Shown piece by piece: positions 27,232 to 35,643 of a stretch of 64,000 nt of DNA. Under the pieces are notes generated by a model that made no database searches, had not been told where the DNA came from, and saw only the letters and a list, made by a program, of their open reading frames with translations. The stretch comes from Flagellimonas eckloniae. GTDB taxonomy: Bacteria > Bacteroidota > Bacteroidia > Flavobacteriales > Flavobacteriaceae. The stretch covers positions 1,240,001 to 1,304,000 of the forward strand of contig NZ_LCTZ01000002.1 of assembly GCF_001413955.1 (NCBI RefSeq). Direction: 5' to 3'. The position numbers and the translations under genes are program-made. Within the stretch, counting starts at the first letter, position 1, and each line of letters opens with the position of its first letter.

Positions 27232-28305
27232 TTAATTAGCATCATGGGTATTGTTGAGGCGATAAAATGTTACCACATCAGTGTCATCGTCATCACCAGT
27301 ATTGTTTTGAGTATAAGCCCCGGCTTTAAAATACATCCACTCATCACTGCGATCATATCCGCTATTGAGAGTTTCCATATTTATGACGGTTTCCGCTATT
27401 ACCTCTCCATCTTGGTCGCCACGACGTATTTTAACGGTAATAATCTCATTTTCATTATTAATTTCATAAGAGAACAATTCATCCAATTGAATACCAGCAG
27501 TCGGTCCATTACCCTCGCAATCCTCATCACCAATTAAATTAAAGGTAACATCATTACCATCTCGGATTTCATGTTCCACATAAATACATCCAAAATCAGC
27601 ATTTGGCAATTTTCTATAATACAATCTTGCCGGCTCGTCATTATCCGCATGTATTTGACCTATAATTGTACGTCCTGGGTGCAATCCACTTCCCGAGGTC
27701 GTAACTTGGTTTACACGCAGAGTAGCGGTTAAGACACCATTTCTTCCACCATGATTAGTCCCTTCTGGCTGATATCCTAGGGCCCAGTTGTTTCCATTCG
27801 CCCCTTGGGTGGAAATGCTGGTATTCCCTTTTCGCAGCATTTCTCGCAATTCTGAACGGGGATAGGATGTATTCTGACTTGTGCGCGCACCTCCTACTCT
27901 TGAGACAAAACGCATACCTCCATCCGTATGTGTAAAGAAAAAAGGGCGTGAATTGCTTGAAGCAAGTGCATCCCAATCCAGTTCGCCATAACGTTCGGAA
28001 AGATTGTCTCCAGCATCAAATGCTGGGGTATCAATCACCCAATCAGATAAATCAAAGTTTTCCCATGGTTCCATATTTGGGTTCAAGCCAAATTCTCCAT
28101 TAGAGGTATCTTCTTCTTCCATAGAATCATCTTCCTCTTCCTGCATATCCTCATCTTCTTGTATATCTTCCTCCTCTTCTTGGGGGTCCATTTCCGCAAT
28201 TTCATCATCCACTTGTGCAGAATCAGTAGAGCAACTGGAAATAATAGAAAGACTAAAAATCAGTAAAATCATTCTCAATTTGAGAACAAGGGTAAGTGTT
28301 TTCAT
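27232..28305 (-). CDS. PL7-family alginate lyase, lipoprotein
   Basis: About 357 residues from ATG 28305 (MKTLTLVLKLR); an upstream in-frame codon at 28338 adds 11 residues without a signal-like sequence. A lipobox-like SIISSC gives a lipidated Cys near residue 25. A very acidic, repetitive linker follows (runs of EEEED, about 40-75). The PL7 alginate lyase-2 domain has the three conserved strands RSELREM, GQIHA and YFKAGAYTQ, which carry the catalytic Arg, Gln, His and Tyr. QIH, rather than QVH, is associated in the family with action on guluronate-containing alginate. It is probably outer-membrane anchored. No SusCD pair or other alginolytic gene is adjacent, so it is an orphan. Confidence 0.92.
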   Translation of the reverse strand: MKTLTLVLKLRMILLIFSLSIISSCSTDSAQVDDEIAEMDPQEEEEDIQEDEDMQEEEDDSMEEEDTSNGEFGLNPNMEPWENFDLSDWVIDTPAFDAGDNLSERYGELDWDALASSNSRPFFFTHTDGGMRFVSRVGGARTSQNTSYPRSELREMLRKGNTSISTQGANGNNWALGYQPEGTNHGGRNGVLTATLRVNQVTTSGSGLHPGRTIIGQIHADNDEPARLYYRKLPNADFGCIYVEHEIRDGNDVTFNLIGDEDCEGNGPTAGIQLDELFSYEINNENEIITVKIRRGDQDGEVIAETVINMETLNSGYDRSDEWMYFKAGAYTQNNTGDDDDTDVVTFYRLNNTHDAN

Positions 28306-28485
28306 TTGTAGCAATTTTTCGGGGGATATTGCCCGCATTCATGGCAACTCCAATAAATCAAGCTGTAAATTTAGAACAAAATCCACCGTTTTATTATTCT
28401 TTCTTTAAAAAATTCGATAGAATACAATATCTCACTTTAACACTCATATTTTGATGAAGTTTTGAATACCTTTATTTTTTTAAAA

Positions 28486-29577
28486 ATGAATATGAAGAAA
28501 ACCGAACTTACCGAAGTACACGAATCTCTCGGGGCCAAAATGGTAGAATTTGCTGGCTATTCGATGCCTGTTTCCTATGAGGGTGTGAATATTGAACATG
28601 AAACCGTTAGGAACAATGTAGGTGTATTTGACGTTTCCCATATGGGAGAATTTTTGATTGAAGGGCCCCTTGCATTGGAATTAATACAAAAAGTATCTTC
28701 AAATGATGCATCCAAACTTGTTGTGGGCAAGGCACAATATAGTTGTCTCCCCAACGAAACTGGTGGTATAGTTGATGACCTGATTATATATCAAATTAAA
28801 GATGAAACTTATCTTTTGGTAGTCAATGCATCAAACATTGAAAAAGATTGGAACCATATTTCAAAATACAATCAGACCATTGGAGCCAATATGCGGAATC
28901 TATCCGATAATTACTCTTTATTGGCAATACAAGGACCAAAAGCGGTTGAAGCAATGCAATCGATATCGTCCATCGATCTTTCAAGTATTAAGTTCTACAA
29001 CTTTGTTGTTGGAGATTTTGCAGGGATTGAGCATGTAATCATTTCCGCTACAGGATACACTGGATCTGGTGGTTTCGAAATTTATTGTAAAAACTCTGAA
29101 GTGAAACAAGTGTGGGACAAAGTTCTTGAAGCTGGTGCCAATTTTGGTATAAAGCCAATTGGTTTAGCTGCAAGGGATACCCTTAGACTGGAAATGGGGT
29201 ATTGTCTGTACGGAAATGACATTGATGATATCACCTCCCCTATTGAAGCTGGATTAGGTTGGGTAACAAAATTCACCAAGGACTTTGTAAATAGCGAAGC
29301 TTTGGCCAAAGAAAAAGAAACTGGTCCCAAACGAAAATTAGTGGCATTCCAGATAGATGAAAAAGGTATTCCAAGAAGTGGGTATGCCATATTGGACGAA
29401 GGTGGGAATGAAATTGGAAAAGTAACATCAGGAACCATGTCACCCTCGCTTTCAAAAGGTATTGGTTTGGGATATGTTACAGTTGAGCATTCAAAAGTAG
29501 ATACTAAGGTATGGATTCAGATAAGAAAGAATCAAGCTCGGGCTACTTTGGTAAAACTTCCATTCTACAAACAATAA
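28486..29577 (+). CDS. gcvT: Glycine cleavage system T protein (aminomethyltransferase)
   Basis: 363 residues from ATG 28486 ([19 protein letters not shown]); a TTG at 28462 is in frame but less likely. It transfers the aminomethyl group of lipoyl-H protein to tetrahydrofolate, releasing ammonia and methylene-THF. Family signatures are [37 protein letters not shown] and the catalytic-site region [20 protein letters not shown]. The C-terminal domain includes [17 protein letters not shown]. Other glycine cleavage genes are not in the window. The stop overlaps the start of the glutaminase gene. Confidence 0.96.
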   Translation: MNMKKTELTEVHESLGAKMVEFAGYSMPVSYEGVNIEHETVRNNVGVFDVSHMGEFLIEGPLALELIQKVSSNDASKLVVGKAQYSCLPNETGGIVDDLIIYQIKDETYLLVVNASNIEKDWNHISKYNQTIGANMRNLSDNYSLLAIQGPKAVEAMQSISSIDLSSIKFYNFVVGDFAGIEHVIISATGYTGSGGFEIYCKNSEVKQVWDKVLEAGANFGIKPIGLAARDTLRLEMGYCLYGNDIDDITSPIEAGLGWVTKFTKDFVNSEALAKEKETGPKRKLVAFQIDEKGIPRSGYAILDEGGNEIGKVTSGTMSPSLSKGIGLGYVTVEHSKVDTKVWIQIRKNQARATLVKLPFYKQ

Positions 29578-30491
29578 TGACAGACTTCCAGCCTATCATA
29601 GATAACATTACGTTACAGGCTAAAAAGCAGGTCGATAAAGGCCAAGTAGCAAATTATATTCCCGAAATCTCCAATGTAGACCCAAATAAATTTGGGATAT
29701 CCATATTGGATGAAAAAGCCCAACTGTACAGTTCCGGGGATGCTAAAGAAGAATTTTCCATACAAAGTATTTCGAAAGTTCTGTCCCTTTCCATGGCTTT
29801 TTCGATTGTTGGTGAAAATTTATGGAAACGCGTTGGTGTGGAGCCATCGGGAGACCCCTTCAACCATTTGTCCTTATTGGAAATGGAGAATGGAATACCA
29901 CGAAACCCCTTAATCAATGCTGGGGCTATTGTTGTCTGCGACATTCTTATTTCAAATCTAAAAAATCCAAAGTCAGAGTTTTTAGAATATGTACAAAGTA
30001 TTGCAAATGACCCTTCCATAAATTATGATGAGAAAGTTGCAAAATCTGAGAAAGAAACTGGTTTTAGAAATTATGCAGCAGCATATCTAATCAAATCTTT
30101 TAAAAACCTTGAAAATGATGTAGAAACTGTACTCGACTTTTATTGTTATTCTTGTTCCATACGGATGTCATGTGAACAACTGGTAAAGGTCTTCTATATA
30201 TTTATGAATAGGGGAAATTGTCTTCAAAACAATAATTATTTAAAACTACCACAGGTAAAACGCATTAATGCCATTATGCTTAGCTGTGGGTTTTATGATG
30301 AGGCAGGAGAGTTTGCATTTGAGGTTGGCCTTCCTGGCAAAAGTGGAGTTGGAGGAGGCATCGTCGCTTTATTACCAAATAAGTTCTGTGTTGCTACCTG
30401 GTCGCCAGGGTTAAATAAAAAAGGAAATTCAAAGTTGGGAATGTCGGCTTTGGAAAAACTAACGACCGAAACCGGTTTGTCAATATTTTAA
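29577..30491 (+). CDS. glsA: Glutaminase
   Basis: 304 residues from ATG 29577, which overlaps the last base of the gcvT stop (TAATG). The protein has the serine-dependent glutaminase/beta-lactamase-like fold. The catalytic SxxK is in FSIQSISKVLSLSMA, the conserved asparagine region is NPLINAGAIVV, and GLPGKSGVGGGIVA closes the active site. It hydrolyses glutamine to glutamate and ammonia. Length fits the short bacterial GlsA with no extra domains. Overlap with gcvT suggests coupled translation, and the epimerase gene follows four bases later. Confidence 0.95.
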   Translation: MTDFQPIIDNITLQAKKQVDKGQVANYIPEISNVDPNKFGISILDEKAQLYSSGDAKEEFSIQSISKVLSLSMAFSIVGENLWKRVGVEPSGDPFNHLSLLEMENGIPRNPLINAGAIVVCDILISNLKNPKSEFLEYVQSIANDPSINYDEKVAKSEKETGFRNYAAAYLIKSFKNLENDVETVLDFYCYSCSIRMSCEQLVKVFYIFMNRGNCLQNNNYLKLPQVKRINAIMLSCGFYDEAGEFAFEVGLPGKSGVGGGIVALLPNKFCVATWSPGLNKKGNSKLGMSALEKLTTETGLSIF

Positions 30492-30494
30492 TGT

Positions 30495-31316
30495 TTGAAT
30501 AAAAAAAAGATACTTATACTTGGTGCAAGCGGTTTTATAGGAAACTTGGTTTACAAAGAGCTCTGTTCCTACTTTGATACCTATGGCACCTATTATTCCA
30601 ATACCTCATTTTCCGAAAATCAACAATTTTATAGGTACGATTTAGAAGAGGATGATATTTTTCAAATATTGGAACAGGTGAATCCTGATTTTATAATTTC
30701 CGCTCTTCGTGGAAACTTTGGTGCCCAGGTGCAAGCCCATCAACACTTAATGGAATATTTGGACAAGCACAATTCCAAGCTGTATTTTATTTCTTCGGCC
30801 AACGTATTTGATGCCTACAGTAAATTTCCATCTTATGAATTTGACAAAACTCTTTCCGAAAGTATCTATGGAAGGCTTAAAATTAAGATAGAAAACATGA
30901 TGATGCGGTTACCCAAAGAAAAAACCGCTATTCTAAGGGTTCCCATGGTCTTTGGAAATACTTCTCCCCGAATTAAGGAAATCAAAGCAAGCCTGGAAGG
31001 CAACGAGCCTATAGAGGTCTTTCCAAATCTTATTATCAATGTAACCAACGATTATAGGTTAACTCAGCAAATCCATTACTTGATCAATAGGAACAAGTAT
31101 GGTATTTTTCATCTGGGCAGCATCGATTTAATTCAACATGAAGAATTTATAAAGGAAGTCATTAAGCGTATGGGCAACTTTCACCCCGTACTTAAACGAG
31201 TGTTCACTACTAACGAAGATCGTTATTTGGCTGCGTTGCCAAAGGACAACAAACTTCCCAAAAATCTAAGAATTCGATATCAAGATATTATTGATCATCA
31301 CATCACTGTAGATTGA
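30495..31316 (+). CDS. NAD-dependent epimerase/RmlD-like sugar reductase
   Basis: This 273-residue extended SDR protein probably starts at TTG 30495, since an ATG at 30491 opens only a three-codon frame. The dinucleotide loop is LILGASGFIGN near residue 7. The catalytic YxxxK is YGRLK near residue 127, with a preceding serine in ISSANVFD. The length and the C-terminal half resemble dTDP-4-dehydrorhamnose reductase-like proteins. The substrate is unknown, and no nucleotide-sugar genes lie next to it. It probably shares the gcvT-glsA transcript. Confidence 0.82.
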   Translation: MNKKKILILGASGFIGNLVYKELCSYFDTYGTYYSNTSFSENQQFYRYDLEEDDIFQILEQVNPDFIISALRGNFGAQVQAHQHLMEYLDKHNSKLYFISSANVFDAYSKFPSYEFDKTLSESIYGRLKIKIENMMMRLPKEKTAILRVPMVFGNTSPRIKEIKASLEGNEPIEVFPNLIINVTNDYRLTQQIHYLINRNKYGIFHLGSIDLIQHEEFIKEVIKRMGNFHPVLKRVFTTNEDRYLAALPKDNKLPKNLRIRYQDIIDHHITVD

Positions 31317-31338
31317 ATTAAGTAACTTTAGAAAAACG

Positions 31339-31626
31339 ATGATTATGGAAAAATTGAGCGATGCACAAATCAATGAATCCCTAAAACAATTAAATGGGTG
31401 GGAATATAAAAACGGAATGATATCGAAATCATTCAAGTTTCATGATTTTACGGAAACCTTTTCAATAATGACCCGTATTGCCTTTGAATGTGAAAAACAA
31501 AATCATCATCCCAATTGGGAAAATGTATATAACAATCTTACCATAAAGCTCAATACACATGATGTCGACGGCATTACACAGAATGATTTCAGCTTAGCCA
31601 AAAGCATAGAAAAAATCGTAAATTAA
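31339..31626 (+). CDS. phhB: 4a-hydroxytetrahydrobiopterin dehydratase
   Basis: This 95-residue protein matches pterin-4a-carbinolamine dehydratase. It has the signature HHPNWENVYNNLTIKLNTHD at about residues 57-76, with the catalytic His pair and a further His, and the N-terminal GWEYKNGMISKSFKF. It recycles the oxidised cofactor of aromatic amino acid hydroxylases. The start could be ATG 31339 or 31345. It lies 22 bases after the epimerase gene and about 80 bases before yebC, which has its own promoter. No hydroxylase gene is in the window. Confidence 0.93.
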   Translation: MIMEKLSDAQINESLKQLNGWEYKNGMISKSFKFHDFTETFSIMTRIAFECEKQNHHPNWENVYNNLTIKLNTHDVDGITQNDFSLAKSIEKIVN

Positions 31627-31652
31627 GGAATAGTCAAACTGTTCTGTTAGGC

Positions 31653-31682
31653 TTGACAAGGGGGCTTTTTTTGTTAAATTTG
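31653..31682 (+). promoter_or_regulatory. Promoter of yebC
   Basis: TTG (31653-31655), 19 bases and TAAATTTG (31675-31682) form an exact Bacteroidota promoter. Transcription would start near 31688, about 20 bases before the yebC ATG. Confidence 0.8.
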
Positions 31683-31707
31683 CTCCATTCATAACCACAA
31701 TTATTTC

Positions 31708-32418
31708 ATGGGAAGAGCATTTGAATTTAGAAAGGCGCGAAAAATGAAACGCTGGGCAGCAATGTCCAAGGCATTTACCAGAATTGGAAAAGACATTGTA
31801 ATGGCGGTTAAAGAAGGTGGACCTGATCCAGATTCAAACTCAAGGTTACGTGCTGTTATCCAGAATGCCAAATCTGTTAATATGCCCAAGGACAATATTG
31901 AACGTGCCATCAAACGTGCGTCCGATAAAAGTCAAGGAGATTATAAAGAGGTTTTATTTGAAGGATATGCTCCACATGGTATTGCGATACTCGTAGAAAC
32001 CGCAACTGATAATAATACCAGAACCGTAGCTAATATTAGAAGTTATTTTAATAAGTGTAATGGCAGTCTAGGAACATCTGGCTCTGTAGAGTTTATGTTT
32101 GACCATACTTGTAATTTTCGCATCCCAGCAGAAGGGATAGATCCAGAAGAGTTGGAACTGGAAATGATAGATTTTGGAGCCGAAGAAGTTTTTGTTGATG
32201 AGGATGGCATCTTAATATATGCTCCGTTCGAAAGCTTTGGATCCATACAAAAAGAACTGGAAGTCCGTGAAATTGAAATTCTATCTTCTGGTTTTGAGCG
32301 CATTCCACAAGTGACCAAAGAACTCAATGAAGAACAAGTTACTGATGTTGAAAAGCTATTGGAAAAGATTGAAGAGGATGATGATGTTCAGAACGTTTAT
32401 CATACGATGAAGGAGTAA
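31708..32418 (+). CDS. yebC: YebC/PmpR (TACO1) family protein
   Basis: This 236-residue protein is the Bacteroidota form of YebC, starting MGRAFEFRKARKMKRW rather than the usual AGHSKWANI. Core signatures are FTRIGKDIVMAVKEGGPDP, SRLRAVIQNAKSVNMPKDN, a YAPHGIAILVE strand and the GSLGTSGSVEFMF loop. YebC proteins were long called transcriptional regulators and have more recently been linked to translation of difficult peptide sequences. Single-gene unit with its own promoter and a strong terminator. Confidence 0.94.
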   Translation: MGRAFEFRKARKMKRWAAMSKAFTRIGKDIVMAVKEGGPDPDSNSRLRAVIQNAKSVNMPKDNIERAIKRASDKSQGDYKEVLFEGYAPHGIAILVETATDNNTRTVANIRSYFNKCNGSLGTSGSVEFMFDHTCNFRIPAEGIDPEELELEMIDFGAEEVFVDEDGILIYAPFESFGSIQKELEVREIEILSSGFERIPQVTKELNEEQVTDVEKLLEKIEEDDDVQNVYHTMKE

Positions 32419-32431
32419 ACACAGACAGGTG

Positions 32432-32474
32432 AAAAAAACTAAGAAAGGGGCTATATCAAGCCCCTTTCTTAGTT
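32432..32474. terminator. Long-stem bidirectional terminator
   Basis: A perfect 15-base stem (AACTAAGAAAGGGGC, 32437-32451, with GCCCCTTTCTTAGTT, 32460-32474) has an eight-base loop. The T-run is best on the minus strand, where it serves the DUF285 surface-protein gene. It also lies just after yebC. Confidence 0.85.
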
Positions 32475-32485
32475 ATAAGGTTCTT

Positions 32486-35470
32486 TTATCGTTTGATCGC
32501 TATTTGCTTTTGATATTGGGTTCCATTAGCATCTTCAGTTCTAATAAAATAGGTCCCGACAGGAAACTCATCAACATCCAATAAATACGATTCTCCATCC
32601 TTTACTTGTTTGCCATCGTAAACCTTCACCAATCTTCCCAACATATCGAAAATCATAATTTGTTCAATGTCATTATCTTTAGTATCAAAAGAAGCCTTTG
32701 CCTGGAAATTGGCTGGATTAGGATAGATTTTCATAATACCCAATGTCAATGCTTGAGAAGAAGAAATGATTGAAAAGCTTATAGTTTCATTATTACCCAT
32801 TTCACCAGAAAGTTTATTGCCAGTATAGGGTGTTGCACTAATGTTGTAGTCGCCTTCACTTAATATCCTGCCATAATAATTACCATTTCCATCTCCAAAA
32901 AATGTATAGGGCGCAACATTTTCCTTTCTGGTATTGGTAAAGCTCCCTGTAATTTGCAACAGTGTACTTTCAACATCCTCCGTAGCCTCCGCCCGTATGT
33001 TGAGATTTGTTGTTGGTAAATCATTTATATCGATAGACACCCCTTCTGTTAAAATCATAATGTCTGTATCCGTATCCGCATTTACCAATACAAAACCGGT
33101 AATCGTATTGGTATTTTCTGAACTTACCTCAATATTCTGAGTTGCGCTATTATTACAACCGGTAATAGGGTCCACAAACGTATATGTAATCTCATAGGTA
33201 CCTACCCCTACGGTGATTGGTTCAAAAAATCCTCCATTAACACCTTGGCCGGAATAAACTCCCCCTAATGGCATTCCACCGGTTAATAGAAATGGCGTAT
33301 CCGTATTAAAAACAGTATTAAACGGATCCAAGTCAACTATTGGTTTTGCTGGATCCAACAACGTAACCATTAACGTTTCACTACAATTGTTCATATCGGT
33401 CACTACGATTGTATATTCTCCAGCAGCAAGACCCTCAAATAAACTGGAAGATTGTGGTCCTGATACTCCAACCAACTCATAAGATACCGGTAAAGTAGCC
33501 CCAAAAACATCAATATCTATATAACCTTCGGTGCCTTCACAACTTGTTGGACCTTCAAAATCATTAACATTTGCATTAAAACTCGAACACACAAGGTTTT
33601 CTTGAAATGAAAAGGCAATTGACATTGATACCCCCTCATTTCCTTTGAGTCCATTATTAGCATATGGAGTGGCCGAAATTACATACTCCCCCAAATCAAA
33701 GCTATCTCCTTTATAATTGGACCCAGAATCACCGAACAGGGCATAGGGGGCCACATTCTCTATCCTTTTGGCAGTTTTTGCTCCGCTAAGGTCCAACAGA
33801 ACACTTTCGGTATCGTCTGTTGTATTGGCAACAATATTTAAACTGGTCGTTGGAAGTGTATTCGTATCTATTACCATACCATCGGTGATTGGAAAAAGAA
33901 CCACGTCATTCTCGGCATCGACCAAACTAAAACCGATTACCGACAATTCCATATTCTGAACCGGTTCCACTATCACTTGCCTCACTTTTTCTTCCGCAGG
34001 ATTGCCAGCAAGGTCCATAACATTATAGGTTACCAAATAGGTATTTGGATTATTTATATCCACTATATCCCCACCAATTACGATACTGGCTGTGATATCC
34101 CCGTCCGTTTCATCCTCTGCTGTGGCACCCGGGTCAACATATTCATCTCCTTCAATAATTATCAAAGGATTATCGCCCAGTATAGTCAACTCAGGCACAG
34201 TTGTATCTTCACAAAACAAACCAGCATCATTGATGGTCCATTCATGAGTATCAATAATATTTTGGCGGGCAACGGCCGCTTCGCAATATTGGTTCTGAAG
34301 GGCATCCAAAGTAACTCCTTCTTGCAATAATTGAAGTTGGTTCCACCCTAAAAGGGTTTTATTGTAATTTTCATCTGAAAGACCAGATTCGTTTAAAAAT
34401 GTTGCCATCTCCCCGACATTGGAAATATCCCATTTGGCTAGGCTATAATCAAAGGAAGCTGCCCTATAAAACATTCCTCTCATATCAGTAACCTTTGAAA
34501 CGTCCCATCCTGAAATATCTTGATTGAAAGATTCCGTGGAGGAAAACATATTCCGCATATTCTCCACATTGCTAGTATTCCAGACACCTATATTTTGATT
34601 AAACTCACTAGCCAAATTGAACATATATCTCATATTGACTACAGTGGAAACATCCCATCCTGAGATATCCTTATTAAAATTGGAAAACTGGAACATTCCG
34701 GTCATGTCGGTTACGTTGGAAACGTCCCAGTTACCTATCTCTTGATTAAAACTTGTTGCACCGCTGAACATTAAGTTCATATTTCCAACCTTTGAAACAT
34801 CCCAATTTGAGATATCCCCATTAAAAACAAAAGCATTTGAAAATAAATTGGACATTGACGTAACATTGGAAACATCCCAACTGGAAATATCCGCATTGAA
34901 ATTATTACATTGGCTAAAAACCTGTATCATATCAGTTATTGTAGACACATCCCATAAATTGAAGAAGTCATTTCCTTTTAAAGAACTACAATAGGTGAAC
35001 ATAGAAAATAATGATGCAGCCTCACTTAGATCTGGAGTATCTTCCGCAACTACATCCATATTGACACATCCAGCAAATGCCGCCAACATGGTTTTCCATT
35101 TGATATCACCCCACTGATTTATTTCCAACAATTTTGTTGCATCCTCATTTTCTTCTACAGGCTCTGAAAGATAACTGTTGAATTTAATACTATCCACACT
35201 ACCGGTTACGGATACTTCGTAAACCCCAGGTGATTCGTATGTGTGCAGTGATTTTCCAAACAAATCAGTTTCCACATTTCCATCACCCCAATCCACATCA
35301 TATGGGCCTCCGTAAAGCGGTATACTTATTTGATTGTCTTCTGTCATGCCCGGATTATCTGTTTTCCATGTGGTAATAAATGCATAGTCTTCAATGCTCT
35401 TTGATTCAGACTGCCCAATTATTGTTTTACTAAAAAAAACCAGAAATAAAAAAGGTAAAATTTTATTCAT
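32486..35470 (-). CDS. T9SS-secreted surface protein with BspA-like DUF285 repeats
   Basis: This 994-residue protein has a signal peptide (MNKILPFLFLVFFSKTIIGQ). Residues about 35-170 read like a PKD-like/DUF285 lead-in (GGPYDVDWGDGNVET). Residues about 170-355 hold seven or eight DUF285 units of roughly 33 residues with the core WDVSNVTDM. A DUF5011-like Ig domain follows (GDEYVDPGATAEDETDGDI, about 430-505). Next are two copies of an unnamed module of about 115 residues (33600-33950 and 32765-33110) with a SprB-like segment (about 640-720) between them. The C-terminus is a type A T9SS sorting domain (MKIYPNPANF to GTYFIRTEDANG). DUF285 repeats in BspA-like proteins occur in adhesins. It is probably an outer-surface adhesin; its ligand is unknown. 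It lies just downstream of the dockerin gene but is separated by a terminator. Confidence 0.9.
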   Translation of the reverse strand: MNKILPFLFLVFFSKTIIGQSESKSIEDYAFITTWKTDNPGMTEDNQISIPLYGGPYDVDWGDGNVETDLFGKSLHTYESPGVYEVSVTGSVDSIKFNSYLSEPVEENEDATKLLEINQWGDIKWKTMLAAFAGCVNMDVVAEDTPDLSEAASLFSMFTYCSSLKGNDFFNLWDVSTITDMIQVFSQCNNFNADISSWDVSNVTSMSNLFSNAFVFNGDISNWDVSKVGNMNLMFSGATSFNQEIGNWDVSNVTDMTGMFQFSNFNKDISGWDVSTVVNMRYMFNLASEFNQNIGVWNTSNVENMRNMFSSTESFNQDISGWDVSKVTDMRGMFYRAASFDYSLAKWDISNVGEMATFLNESGLSDENYNKTLLGWNQLQLLQEGVTLDALQNQYCEAAVARQNIIDTHEWTINDAGLFCEDTTVPELTILGDNPLIIIEGDEYVDPGATAEDETDGDITASIVIGGDIVDINNPNTYLVTYNVMDLAGNPAEEKVRQVIVEPVQNMELSVIGFSLVDAENDVVLFPITDGMVIDTNTLPTTSLNIVANTTDDTESVLLDLSGAKTAKRIENVAPYALFGDSGSNYKGDSFDLGEYVISATPYANNGLKGNEGVSMSIAFSFQENLVCSSFNANVNDFEGPTSCEGTEGYIDIDVFGATLPVSYELVGVSGPQSSSLFEGLAAGEYTIVVTDMNNCSETLMVTLLDPAKPIVDLDPFNTVFNTDTPFLLTGGMPLGGVYSGQGVNGGFFEPITVGVGTYEITYTFVDPITGCNNSATQNIEVSSENTNTITGFVLVNADTDTDIMILTEGVSIDINDLPTTNLNIRAEATEDVESTLLQITGSFTNTRKENVAPYTFFGDGNGNYYGRILSEGDYNISATPYTGNKLSGEMGNNETISFSIISSSQALTLGIMKIYPNPANFQAKASFDTKDNDIEQIMIFDMLGRLVKVYDGKQVKDGESYLLDVDEFPVGTYFIRTEDANGTQYQKQIAIKR
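34400..34960 (-). repeat. Tandem DUF285 coding repeats (about 99 bp)
   Basis: A sequence encoding WDVSNVTxM recurs about every 99 bases, seven or eight times, with variable spacers such as FNGDIS and FNQDISG. The units are diverged at DNA level, so the array is old. It forms the repeat core of the 994-residue surface protein. Confidence 0.85.
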
Positions 35471-35591
35471 ATGTGTTGTAAGTTAATTCGGAAAACTAAA
35501 ATACATCGAAGCTTATTTATTAGAATCGTTGTTGCGATAAAAAACATATTCAATCGTTAAAAAGCATAGGTCCAATATTTTGTGCTATAGA

Positions 35592-35619
35592 TAAAAAAAA
35601 GAGGCTCGCAGGAGCCTCC
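35592..35619 (-). terminator. Terminator of the cohesin-dockerin operon
   Basis: On the minus strand, GAGGCTC pairs with GAGCCTC around a four-base loop and is followed by eight T. It lies about 25 bases after the stop of the dockerin protein. Confidence 0.88.
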
Positions 35620-35643
35620 TTGAAAAAAATATTTTTATCCCTC

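Noticed and set aside
32437..32474. Long stem after yebC as a riboswitch or insertion-element end
   Set aside because: It is a simple perfect stem between convergent gene ends with a T-run; no mobile-element gene is nearby.
34400..34960. Regularly spaced repeats that could suggest a CRISPR array
   Set aside because: The period is about 99 bases, the units stay in one reading frame and encode DUF285 repeats; no spacers or cas genes.
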